Below are positions 38,878 to 50,586 of a stretch of DNA of 64,000 nt, in pieces. The notes under the pieces were generated by a model. The model did no database searches. It was not told the origin of the DNA and saw nothing but the letters and a program-made list of their open reading frames with translations. The position numbers and the translations under genes were made by a program. The DNA comes from Auricularia sp. M13 (Eukaryota; Basidiomycota; Agaricomycetes; Auriculariales; Auriculariaceae), in NCBI GenBank assembly GCA_037042915.1, contig CM073199.1, positions 1-64,000 on the forward strand. Reading direction: 5' to 3'. Numbering within the stretch: position 1 is the stretch's first letter; every line of letters begins with the position of its first letter.

Positions 38878-41210
38878 GGCTTTGTATAGCAGATGATGAG
38901 AGCCGAAGAGGGATCGATGGGTTCGCCCAGTTTCTGGAGCTCAATTTATAGTCTTCTGCACTTGCTATCCGGCTGATTCGCACCTCACTCTACGAAGCCA
39001 GATGATATGCCCGCGAGTTCGAGCTGTTGAAGCCATCGGACCGCGCGAGGCCAAGACTGACCATAAACACCGTAGCGCCATTCTCAGTCATAACGACCCT
39101 CATCATCCGCTCGCACCAGCCTCAGATAGCGATAGTGACCGCCAACTCACAAACGGCGATGAAATTCACACATATAATTGACTCATGCGGACCTTCTGAA
39201 TGAATCGCGCTCGCGACTCCTGCGTACAGTCGAGATCTGAGCAACATTATGTATTCACCATCCAACTCGTTGGCGCGGAAACACAGCGGCGCCGTCGCAC
39301 GACGACGAGCGAGCACGGATGTGGTGATTCTGTGCGCGCCCGTGTCATCGCCGCATGCCGCGCCGAGTTCACCGATACATCAATACGGACAGGTGCGCTG
39401 GCGTCGGTATTCCCGGGAAGGAGGCCTGTCTCTCGCTCGCGCGCCCAGAGGAGCGATCCAGCTTTATCGCGGCGCAACGATCGCTGGTACCGCAACGCCG
39501 GCGCCACAGCGGCCAGGCGTTGTCGAGGCTTCACAGCGATTGCTGTTACTGCCCGCTGGAAGCAGGCGGCGTGCCGCTCTTGAACTGCGTCAAGAGCGCG
39601 CTGGCGGACAGTAGCAGATGGGCTGGAACACGACGCTCTCGCAGAAACTGAGTCACGCAAAAAAACGACGTCAGACGCACCGGTGCAGACGCGAGGCGAC
39701 GAACCGCAGCCATTCTGCAGTCTTGCATCAGCCTCGACCTCGGCCGAAATCTGAGCAGTTGCTTACCTTTAACAATATTCCATACCATGCGGTCGTCGTG
39801 AAGCTGATGCATTGGTGCTTGCTTCGCGTGCGCGAGATTTCTGCGAGCAACGTCACTATGTGGCCAAAAACGGACAGACAAAGAGCGCGCGTAGTGCCTG
39901 CAGCTAAGGTACTTGCTGGCGCGGGCTAGGACAAAGAGCGCGAGCGGCCCCCTGTCGCGCGAGGCGGCTTTGACTCGCGTGGGATTAATTACGCACCTTC
40001 CCTTTGTTGCAGGAATTGGACGCGCAGCGAGCACCACCGCCGCAAACAGAATGTCGAAGGCGCGCTAGGCCGCGGGCCGACCGCAGAGCCTATATCACAA
40101 AAAAGCATAAGTACAGCGCGCATTTCCAGCAAATGAAGAATGCAAACCGTATTGGCACTCAGCAACATCCGTTGTTGTCAATCAGACAGCGCATAGTGAA
40201 TCGTGCGCTTTCCACTCGCGAGGAGTGGGATGCGCCCCATAAAGCATAGTGCTGGTTCAGTGACTTGCCAGCTTCGACGAAAAAGCAAAGGTGAGGCGAA
40301 GGCGTACCGAGCCGGTCAGAGCAGACGACGCGTGCGTCGTGGAAGAAGGCAGCCGATTCCGAGTCGTCGCCTCCCACATTGATTCATGGGACCGGATGCA
40401 GCGGCACGAGCGTCAGGTGAGAGCAATCGTCATGACTGGGTCCAAGTAAGTGAGCAGAGAAACGATATGAAATGGAGACGTGAAGCTGACAGTCCTCGCG
40501 ATAGTAACCGGTGAGTCCGGGGCTGTAGGGCTTCGCGTCTGAGAGATGGAGAAAGCCGCGATTCTTGACGTCTGAGGTGCGATCGCAGCTCGTCGCTATC
40601 GCCAAGCACGGCGAAGAACTCATAGCAAGGGCCCTGTTGCGAACCACACAGTCGATAGGCTGCGCTGCAAGCGGGAAGCTCGGACAGGACCAGCGATCGC
40701 GTGTTGTCTACACCGCAAGGAACAGCACCCGTCAGGGAAACAGAACAAGGAGAATCGCACCGCACGCAGGCCTTCAGCGACCGTTACAGTAGCCACGTGC
40801 GACGGGCCCGAGAACGCACGCACTGTTTGGGCGCAGGCCGCAGTTGGCGAGCGGGGCAGAAATAAGCGCGGCGACGGTGTTGATGGCCGCGGCTTGGTCA
40901 TCGCGTGCGAGTGCAGGGGCCCCTAGCAGCCAGGAACCCGCAGGAGTGTCGTTGTCGTTGTCACATCCTTGCGGTGCAGCACGCCCGACAGATATAACAA
41001 TGACGGGCGGGGACAAGGGAAAGGTGGATTAAAAAACAAGATTCGCGCAGAACGGGCGCCGGGCCGGCGGAAGGTTGTCGGAGTGTGAAGCGTCCTAGAA
41101 GGCCCCGTTCGTTGGTCGTTCAACGGGTCGTCGAGCTCGACGGCGCTGCCGTACTCGCCTGCTTTTCCCCCGCCTTTTCTTGATTGGACGGTAGCGTAGC
41201 CGAGCCTGAT
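38878..41210. other. Gene-poor stretch upstream of the RasGEF gene
   Basis: Short overlapping frames occur on both strands (for example 39546-40037 minus and 40430-40765 minus), but none has a recognisable domain or a consistent exon structure. The last ~200 bases are presumably promoter and 5' UTR of the gene at 41211. Confidence 0.5.
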
Positions 41211-44200
41211 ATGAGCGCGATGGGCGGCGTCGGGCACGGGTCGCAGGGCAGCATCGACGGGCAGCTGGCCAGCCCGCAGTCCGCGCACAACGACGCTATC
41301 AGCTCAGAAATCGCGCGCGCTGAACTGTACATTGCCGGTACGCCTTTGCTCGCTGTCCGCGGCGTCCTTGGGCATGGCTGACTGGGCTGGCTGCAGCGGA
41401 CGGCAGTTATGTGGAGACGACGAGCGCGCACGCCGCGCGCGAGCTCAAGCGGCGGTACGACATCCTCCTTGGCGTCGGCAAGGGCGCGTTCCTGCGCTCG
41501 CCGTATGCCATCACCGCCGTCGACGTCCACCAGAGCAAGATGTTCCGTATCTCGTACGTCTGCGCGCGGCGCGTTCGAACCCGGCCAAAGGCGCTGTCGT
41601 TGACATTTTTATCATTGTGCAGACGCCGAATCGACGACGCGGACGTGCTGGACCGCCAGCAGCAGCCGCCGTCGCCGCAGGAGCCCGCGCGGCCGAACAC
41701 GGCGGGCAGCGGAACGGGCAGGCACCGCAAGAGCCGGCTCAGCATGCACACGCTGCTGCCCGGCTCGCTCTTCAAGTCGCCGCCGCAGCACCGCGACACG
41801 CAGCACCAGCACCACCAGCAGACGACGAGCCCCGAGGCGCCGCGCAAGCTGCGCAAGAGCCGCTCCAACTCGGACCTCCATCGCGACCGCGGCCACAGCC
41901 AATTCGCGCACGCCCCGCCGTCCGAGCGCGACGACCACTCCACGGCGGACTCGCACACCCACCACCCGCGCCAGCCGGTCTTCGTCAGCGTCGCCGCGAA
42001 CAGCACGGACCCGTTCGCGGACGTCGTGGGCCTCAACGACGCGCCGCACCCGCCGGGCAGCGCGAGCGTCTCCTCGGCGTCGCTTCTCGGCGTGCCAGGC
42101 TCGAGCTCGGCCCTGGGCGGCGCGCCGGCCTCGCCCTTCGGCCCCGGCGTCGTCTTCCACTCGCCCGCGCTGCCGGCGGGCAGGAACGACGATACGCTAC
42201 GCCCGCACGGCGCGGGCCGCGAGCGCAAGGGCGTGCGCGAGATGGCGTCCTTCGAGTCGGGGCGCACGGCCACCGCCACCGCGCGCAGCAGCTCGTCCGA
42301 CGACGACGACGAGGACGACGACGACCCGAACGCGAGCACCGAGTCGCTCATCCCGCTCGCGCCGGCGAACGTGCTGATTGACCCCGCGCGGCCCCCAGCA
42401 GCCTCATCGTCGACGTGCTGCAGACGTACTCCGGGTCGAGACCGTCAAGCTGAGCAGCACGCAGACGCCCACGCCCAAGGATGACCCGCGGTTCGTGCTG
42501 TGGTCGCCGCGACGCTCGAGCGGTGGGTCGCGCAGCTCACCAGCGAGCTCGACTACGATGCCTTGCTGGACTTCTTCCTCACGTACCGCTCGTATGTCCG
42601 CGCGCGCGACCTGCTGCAGCTGCTGCAGGCGCGCTTCGCGTGGACGCTCGACGAGCCTGGGAGCACTGTGCGCCGCATCGTGCGCGTGCGGACGTTCCTT
42701 GCCATGCGGTACTGGATGGTCACGTTCTTCCGCGTCGATTTCCTGCGCGACGAGGAGCTCAGGCGGGAGGTGGTGGACTGGGTCAACGGCCTGCCGCGCG
42801 ACGAGCGGGTGCGCGCTGCGCCCGATGCCCTGGTACGTTCTGTTCCTCATCGACTTCATTCTGCTGCTAACCGCGCGCGCGCAGAGCATCGTGCGCAAAC
42901 TCAAGAAGCTCATCATCGAGTGCAAATCGATCTACGCCGCGCCCTCCTCACCCACCACGACCAACAACAACGCCAGCGCGCCGCCCACCGAAGAAGGCGC
43001 CGCCGCCGTGGACCCGTCGGACCCCGTCTCGCTTGCCGCGTCGCTCAGCAAAGCCGCGCACCGCGCGCAGGCGCAGCTCGAGGCGACGGACGTCGACCTC
43101 GACCTGGGGCCCATCACGGTCACGGCCGCGCCGATGCACATCGGCGGCTTCGCGAACGCGCCGAGCGACCTGCTCCCGCCCACGCGCACGCGCGCGAGCA
43201 GCCATTTGCTGCTCAGCGGTGCGCTGCTCGGGCCCGTTGAGCAGGACTCCTCGGAGACGCGGCAGCCGGGCGGCGGGGCGCAGGTTGAGCGCAGGACGAG
43301 CGGGGTGAGCAGGGCGCTTGTGAATACGCTGGGAAAGATTGGGCGGTGGAAGCGCGCGTTTAGTGCCAGTGCCGGTGGGGCGGGGCGCGAGAGCGCTTCG
43401 ACCCCTGTGCCTGGTGCGCGTGGGGAGGGACGGGAGAGGGAGAGGGAGAGGGAGGTGTTGGCTGTGCGCGGAGGTGTGGAGGAGTATTTGCGGCTCCTTG
43501 GCGGTGGTGGGCAGGACAAGGACGTCGCCAGGGAGGAGAGGAGGGAGGAGGTCGTCGCGCCTACGCCGTCGCCGGCTGCTGTGGCCGAGGAGGTGTTGGA
43601 TATCGCGCCGCCGACGCCCTCACCGCCGCCGAAGGATACGACACCCGCGCCCGCGCCCGCGCTGCAGGACGATACGGACGCCGACGCCGAGGACAACGCG
43701 CTCTGGACACACCGCGACGTGCCGCGCGACAGCTTTGCGAGCGAGAGCTCGTACGGCGACGTGCTTCCACCCGGGCTCGCGACGACGCGCAGGCTGTTCG
43801 TAGGCTCTGCGGAAGACGGGGATGACGAGTCGGAGGCGGGACCCGCGCTACCGCCAGGACTCGAGGATGTTGCCGTCGCTGGGACCAGTCGGCGCGCGGC
43901 GAATACTAGCACGGATAGCGGGAGCAGCTATGGGCAGGTCATCACGCGGGAGGGAAGTTCTGGAGCTGATGGTACGTTTCATCGCGCTTCATTTTGCGGG
44001 TTGATGTTAACGCGACGCAGAAGAGAAGGATGGCAGCCCGACGGTGACGCTCAGCGCCGCGCAGACGATACCGCCGCCCGCACCGCCGCCGCTGCCGACG
44101 GTGGTGACGCCCGCGCCGAACCTGCCCGCGGATCCGCTGACGCCGCCGAACCCACGCGCGTCGTTCGTGTCGTCGACGGGCAGCGACTCGTCGTACGGCT

Positions 44201-46068
44201 CGGGCGTCGTGCACCGCACGCTCTTCCCGCCCGGCTTGGTGCTCAGCTCGCCGTACGGCGGCACGACGTCGAGCTTTGGCGGCCCGCCCGAGCTCGTGGA
44301 CGATGTCGACCTGAGTGACTCCGAGGCCGAGTCTGTCAACGGCGCGGTGCCTGCGGCGTCGGCCAACCATCCCGCTGCGCGCCGCCTGCCTAAGCGGCGC
44401 GACTTCGAGTTTGTGCGGCACTCGGGCACGACGACGGGCAGCATCAGCTCGCGCGCGCCGAGCGAGAGCGAGGGCGCCACGGGCGAGCTGGGCTACGACG
44501 GGCCGATTCAGCAGTGGCAGATTGATATGATCAACGAGCATCTGAGCGAGGACGAGGGCGGGGAGCAGGGCGACGCGGAGTTTGCGCTGCGCAAGCTCGA
44601 GGGGCGCATCGACAGCGAGACGCAGCGCGCGAAGATGCGCAAGGTCGACGGGTGGCTGCAGGCGATGCAGCGCCGCATGGCCGAGGGCGGCGCGGCGGAC
44701 GAGGAGGGCGGGAATGGGGACGGTGACGAGGAGGACGAGGACGACGCGCCGCGCGAGCGCGACGAGGACCAGGCGCGCGCGGACGAGGAGGAGGAGCAGG
44801 CGGAGCGCGAGCGCGGCGAGGACGAGGAGGCTGCGCAGGCGGGCCGGATGCTCGATGTGGGCACGCTGGACGACGGGTCCATGCTCGGCGCGACGACGCC
44901 CACCGGCGAGCCGCACCAGCCATCGCCGCCGCCGCCGCCCGCGCCTGCGGAGGAGGTACACGCGCCGTCGTTGCCCGCGGCCGCGCTCGCCCCGCTGCCC
45001 GCGTCGCGCCGGCCGTCGGTGTCGCGCGCGCCGGCGCTGCCGCATCACCAGTCGTTCGTGCTGGTGAGCCGCAGCGAGGCCATCGCGCAGCATCTCGCCG
45101 CGGTGGACCGCGAGCTCTTCATTGCGGTGCGGTTCGAGGAGATCGTGGTGCATGATTGGGAGGCGCCCGCGCAGGACGAGGAGACGAGCCCGACGGACTG
45201 GGCGGCGTTCATGCGCGCGCGGAGGGCGCTGGGAGCGGCGGCGAGCGACGTGCTTGCTGTCAAGGCGCGCTTCAATATCGTCGTCAGCTGGGTCGCGAGC
45301 GAGATCGCGCTCACCCATCCTGGGCAGCGCGCGATGCTTGCTGCGAAGTTTATTCGCGTTGCATGGGTGCGGCATCTCTGTTCTGATCCTCGCCGTGACA
45401 GTGCTAACGCGATCTTGTGCAGAAATCGTATCTGCAAAATAACTATGCCGGTGTTGTGGCGATTATGGCTGGCTTGCAGAGCCAGTGGGCGCAGCGCGCG
45501 ATGGGCCGCGCGTGGCACAAGGTCGGCATGTGGGAGATGCGCGTCTTCGACGACCTGCGCGCGTTCACGAGCCGCGAGGGCAACTTCCGGTTTGTCCGCG
45601 ACGCGACGCTCGAGGCGAGCGCCGAGGGCAAGGGGTGCATTCCTTTCCTCGGTGCGTCCTTGTTCATTTGGCGCGCATGCATCGTTCTCACGGCGCTTTC
45701 TAGGATTGTACTTGTCTCAACTTCACGACCTGGGCCAACTACCCGACTTCATCGACGCGACGAGCCCCGCGCACCCCGTGACGCTCGACCCGGAGACCGG
45801 CGCGCTCTCGCCGCCGCGCGCGCCCGAGGTGTTCAGCAACCTCGCGCCGCTGCCGGAAGGTGTGGCGCTCGAGCCGCTCGTCAACGTGCATAAGCAGCGC
45901 CGGATTGCGCGCGTCATCAAGGCGCTCGTCGCGGGCCAGCATCTCGCGGACGCGGTGCGGCCGACGGACTCGGCGCAGAACCTGAACGTCGACCGGCGGC
46001 TCATGCAGCGCTGCGTGCGGCTCAAGGCCCTCGACGCGCAGGGCTTCGCGCAGGCGCTGGGCATGTGA
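41211..46068 (+). CDS. Ras guanine-nucleotide exchange factor (REM + Cdc25/RasGEF)
   Basis: It should activate a Ras-type GTPase by exchanging GDP for GTP. Exons: 41211-41337, 41397-41553, 41623-42832, 42885-43971, 44021-45366, 45423-45651, 45704-46068 (stop TGA); all introns are GT...AG, 49-69 nt; about 1507 residues. The N-terminal REM domain (residues ~350-500) shows LIVDVLQTYSG and LDYDALLDFFLTYRSYV. A long low-complexity middle (Ser/Pro/acidic) precedes the catalytic domain at ~1200-1450, with FNIVVSWVASEIALTHPGQR, YLQNNYAGVVAIMAGLQS and CIPFLGLYLSQLHDL across two intron junctions. An N-terminal REM with a distant C-terminal RasGEF recalls yeast Lte1. Three one-base frame breaks lie between about 42390 and 42500, each next to a G or C run. 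They are discussed as a finding. Confidence 0.9.
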
Positions 46069-46499
46069 TCTAATGGCCGCTCTCGTTCTCATCTTTATCA
46101 TGGACGGATCGGTGACTGTGACGCTCTCCTCTTATACTCTGTTTCCTTCCTTCTATTCCTCACGTCTTTCTTATGCTTTCTTTGCTAGCTGCTTCCCTCC
46201 TCCCCTTCTCGCTCCCACTCCCGTGCTTGGGTGTTATGTCTTTTGTCTTTGTCTTTTGTTGCTTGCTTGCTCTGCTATGTGATTTTACTGTGCGGTGATG
46301 CGTATCTCGTAGTACTGAATAGAGGTGGCCTGTCTTGGCCGGATGGTTACGATCTTCGACGTGTGTTTGAAATAGTGGTGACTCGGTTCAGGGTGCGCAC
46401 TATGGAGCTGGCAGGAGCGTTTGCGATCTATTATTCCTGCGCGTGCACAGTATTGGCGAAGGCGGCTTGGAGAGGTTCAAGTTCGCATTTCTAGGCGTG
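46069..46499. other. Interval between convergent gene ends
   Basis: This pyrimidine-rich sequence lies between the RasGEF stop (plus strand) and the stop of the Zn2Cys6 gene (minus strand). It should hold both 3' UTRs. No other feature seen. Confidence 0.5.
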
Positions 46500-47278
46500 C
46501 TACAACTGCGAGGGATGCGCGGTTTCATCTAACATGAGCCAGCCAGACTCGAGCTGCGTGTACGCAGCATCTCCGGAGAAGAGCGGTGGGTATGTATCAT
46601 AGGGGAAGTTGTTTATATCGTTCTGGGTAAAGCAGACTGGAGGATGGGGTAGGAAGGGATGCGAATGAATGTGCATTGTGGAGAGGTTCTTGGCGCAGGG
46701 CTGCGCGAAGAGCGGTTGAGTGCTCGCAGAGCCCAGGAGCATGCCATCTGGCGTCCTTGGCGGTGACTCTGCGTCCGCCTGCAATGCTTGAGCTTGAGGG
46801 GACTGCTTAGCGGTCAATCAGCGGTCTGAACGCGCGTCACACGCGGTAGTAGATGTAGCCGGTACGCACCTTCGCCGCCTCAGCGTTCGCGCGCAGGGCC
46901 TCTGCCAGTGCTTCTCGTAGCTGAGCGTTCTCGGCGCGGAGGGACGCGCACTGATGACAGGCTGAGGAGCGCCCGGGTATCGTGCGGCGGTCTTGCTCTG
47001 GCTTCCAGACGCACTGCGAGCGACGCGTCCGTTAGATACCACGCGAGTTCAGAAATAGCGCAGCGTACCTGCAGTCCTTTTGCAGCACACGCGGAGCAGG
47101 TTCCAGGGCGACCTCCCCTGCATTTGGTCTTTCTGCCAGATGAGAGGTAAGTTGAGACTGGGCATGTAGCTAGTTGAAACGGGGGAAAAGCGTACTTGGC
47201 GCGGCAGCTCATACACGCACTCGACGTGTGGGCGTCGTTCCTCCTGGTGCGAGCTGAGGGCTCGCTCTGAGTGGACAT
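46500..47278 (-). CDS. Small Zn2Cys6 (Gal4-type) transcription factor, 198 aa
   Basis: Exons on the minus strand: 47278-47196, 47132-47069, 47013-46870, 46805-46500, with introns of 63, 55 and 64 nt. The spliced protein has a complete binuclear zinc cluster at about residues 23-50. Its six cysteines are spaced C-X2-C-X6-C-X7-C-X2-C-X6-C (CMSCRAKKTKC, then TCSACAAKGLQC); two introns interrupt this domain. A heptad-like helix follows (SLRAENAQLREALAEALRAN), as in the dimerisation segment of Gal4-type factors, then a His/Pro-rich tail. The ATG at 47278 is the first in frame. There is no fungal-specific TF middle domain, so the protein is short for the family. The last intron (46869-46806) is the least certain; without it the protein would end at 46837 with 107 residues. 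Likely a nuclear DNA-binding regulator; target unknown. Confidence 0.8.
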
Positions 47279-50200
47279 CTCAAGAGGAGCGGGGCGGTTG
47301 AAGGAGTTGGAAAAGAAGGGTGGTTGTGAAGTTCTCCGATCCGCGCCGCTGTTCCATTGACATCCGCTCACTAACAGTCGACTCTAGGAGTGGTTGGACA
47401 TGCAATGGAACAAATTCTACCTTGTACTTCAGTATCGAGCTATACAATCCAAAATACAGGAGTGCTGGTCGGAACATTCAGGCACATGAGATATGAAGAC
47501 TGTGTTTCTGGTGAGCATTTGATGTTAAGTGTAATTGAAATGGAAATGGGACTCACAGTACCTTATCCCATGGGTAAAATGTCGACTCTGCTCCTCTTTC
47601 TCCGTGTGTTGTGAGGGACGGACGATCCCATCAGCGCTAGCGGCAGGCTTGAAACCGGAAGCGCCCGCTGCCGGCCGTTGCTGCTCTCGACCATGACCAT
47701 GCACCCTGCTGCCTGCCTCGGTAACGCGCTAGGCAACACAGACGTCTGCAGTAGGAGAGGAACGCCATACGAGGACGCGATGGACATTCTGAACTGTTGT
47801 CTGCCACATGGCGCTGGCCGAACGTGGCGCCCTTGCTATGCTCGTGCTCTTCGCGGGTCGGCTCGGACACGACGAACTCGCAGCAGCGCGCTCTATTTCC
47901 ATATGACGGTATCCTCGACCCTGGGCGTGGCGGCAGTTGATCACCAGGCTTTATATCTCTCTGAGCGCGCCTGATGACACCGGCGCGTCTTGGCGCAATT
48001 ACAATTCTGGGCCGGTACGCATAGCTTACTACTGGAAGTTCTCGTAGTATTTACGCTTCATTTGTGCCCTAGGTTCTCTGTCGATACGCGGTCACCGTGT
48101 GGGCGCAGCGCGCAAGGCCAACCGCGCCATATCCTGCTTTCGCTGGTTAGGGTGTAGCAGCAGAAGGCGGCGCTCGTCGAGTGGCTAAGTTCTTAGAAAT
48201 GCAGCAAAGTAAGTAATCAACGTCCGTGTCATTTCTTGAGCTCGAGCGTCCCCGAATGCTGACTGTCTACAATATTTAGCTGGGCCGCTGCGAAGACATT
48301 TCAGCACGACGCCACGCCCTCGCACTACGGGACCGACTCGCAGTCAGCCCAGTCTTTGCAGCAGCGGACAACGCGGCAGCCAGCGCTTCAAGTCGACGCC
48401 TACGTGTTAAAAGACAAGCGCTGCAGGCTGCGCGAGCAATGTAAGCATCGAGGCGAACTGGTCCGTATGCGCCCGTCGCGTTGCGCTCTTGTCGCCCAGG
48501 GGCTGCAAGCCTACACGCTATACCAGGACGCTGCACTCCCGCAGGACCTGTGCGGCTGCACACGTCGCACGGCTGTCATTCTACGCAGTAGCGGCAGCCG
48601 GAAAGTCACCAACGCCATCGGTGAATCGACATCGACAGGCGCGCCCGCTTTGCGCTACATCGTGCCCGGCGCATGGTGCGCGTGGCCTCGCGCAACGCAC
48701 ACATTCGGCGTGTCGTCGCCCGCCCTCAGGTCGCTTGAACGCGCGCGAGAACTCGCCCCGCTGCTGGACTCACCAGGGCGAGCCGAATTTCGCTCTGCCT
48801 CCAATACAACGTGGGCGCCGCTCGCGCCGCCTTCCTGAACGACAGCGTCGGCAGCGCGCTCTGCCAATCCCTCCAACTATTCCGCTTCGAGTGTCAACAC
48901 GCGCTGTCCGCGCTGCTGCACATGGCCCTCGTCCTGTTGAAGCAGCACGCTGCGCGCACCTATCTTTGCTAGCACCTCGTCCCCGTCGTCATCGATAACC
49001 TTCTGAGTGCATCGCGCGCTGCGCATGCACAGAAAATCGACGAGGCGTCGCGGATGGCTCGCCGCTTCCTTACGATGCAGCAGGCACCGCCCACCGATTT
49101 AACTCAACGTCAACGCGCCTGCCGATGCGGCTTTCGTCCGGGCTGCGCAAGCTCTGTGCACGCCCCTTCACCGGTGTTCTTGAGCGGCGCAGACGCTTCG
49201 TGCGCGTTTCGACATTGAGATGGATGAGCTTCGTCATGCATGGCTTACAACTCTCCCCCGAAGAAGCACGAGCGGGCTCTCACCCGTCTTCAACTCAGCA
49301 CCGCCGCGCCTGACGATGCAAGCTCCATCCTGGCTGCGCCAGCTTTATACAGGTGTTCATGCGACGCGGGTGCTGTGTTCGTGACGACCCAGCTCGTGCG
49401 CGCGCCGACCCAAGCGCGCGCAGCAGCACATTGTCCGTCGCAGCAGGCCGAGCACCAGGCGTCGTCAGCTACGCGCCGCGCGTCATCCAGGCACTCAAGC
49501 ATCCTCTGAACTTGGGAGCTTGCCCGTGGACGTTTACTGAGCGCGCCGTCGCGCGCTGTGTCGGTCGTGCACCCTCTTCCTGCCTCTCGCTCGTCACACG
49601 GCGCATCCAACTCGTCGCGCAAGTCGCTGCGCCATTGAGCTCGTGCGCAGGAGTATCGCCCGTAGAACGCGACTCTCTGCGGACAGCTGCTCTGCGCTGC
49701 CCGTCGCTGTTGGTCGATTTAAGGCTGTGAGCGGCATTAGCCCGCCTGACCCGCTTGAGGACGGCCCGGTCGCGTCGCTGCGCGGGTTGGAGGTGTCCGC
49801 GCTGGCTCAACCGCAAACCGCCTCTGTCCATGGTCAATGTTTCCGCGGCGTGGGTTCGGCGAGGCAAGGGCGGAGTGCGCACGGTCCGCGTCGCCCCTTG
49901 GTCAACCGCGCCTGTATACCACGCTGGATTCGAACTTCGACCGCCGCCGGGCAGAAGTCGAGCCCGCTCCGCCAATCACGATTGCATCGTGTTGCGCGCG
50001 CCCGCCGACAGCCGCTCTGCCCGTCAAGCTCGTACGGGCCTGCGAATGCTGCGAGCGCGGAAAGCTTCGTACAGCCTCTCGACTCACCCGTCTGGTACAT
50101 TCGCGGCTGGCCTGCTCGTCTTGCCCCGTGGATTGGATAGGCGGGCCGCGCGTCTCTCGAGCAGGCGTTGCCTCGGTGCAGGTTCTGCAGCTGCTGAAGT

Positions 50201-50586
50201 GCATACTGTGCATTGGAGTATCCTTTCCGCCCTCGCCTTGCTGGACCATGGCTCGTCGACCAATTGGGAGTGTCAAGTGCTCGCGGAAAGCGTGCTCTCT
50301 CGCGCCCCCGTCGCTACCCACATCGCGATGCGCGCGCTCACCGTGGGACATACTCGTGCGGATGTGAAACGTCTTAGCAAATGCTGCGAGCGCGGGTTAG
50401 GCGGAAGGATAAGGTGCTCGCGACGGCCATTTGGTCGGTGCTGCACCTAGACCGACGCCGCGCAGACCGCTGGACGATATTCGGGACCTTGTCCGCCTTC
50501 GTGAACGCGGGCAACATGGCATCTGCGCGCGGAAGGTTTCGAATTCCCAAGCGCGAGCGTTGCATCGCCCGTTCAGTATTTGAGTC
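47279..50586. other. 3.3 kb without a recognisable gene
   Basis: From about 48300 to 50560 there are many overlapping GC-rich frames on both strands (up to 231 codons at 49755-50450). None carries a known motif or a plausible exon chain. This may be decayed coding sequence. No tRNA was found; the GTTCGAATCC-like string near 49925 on the minus strand lacks a complementary arm. Confidence 0.4.

Noticed and set aside
41407-42351. Minus-strand Ser/Arg-rich frames opposite the RasGEF gene
   Set aside because: They are antisense shadows in GC-rich codon-biased sequence and lack domains, while the plus-strand product is recognisable.
49915-49945. tRNA T-arm-like GTTCGAATCC on the minus strand
   Set aside because: The flanking bases do not pair as a T stem and no acceptor or anticodon arm can be drawn.
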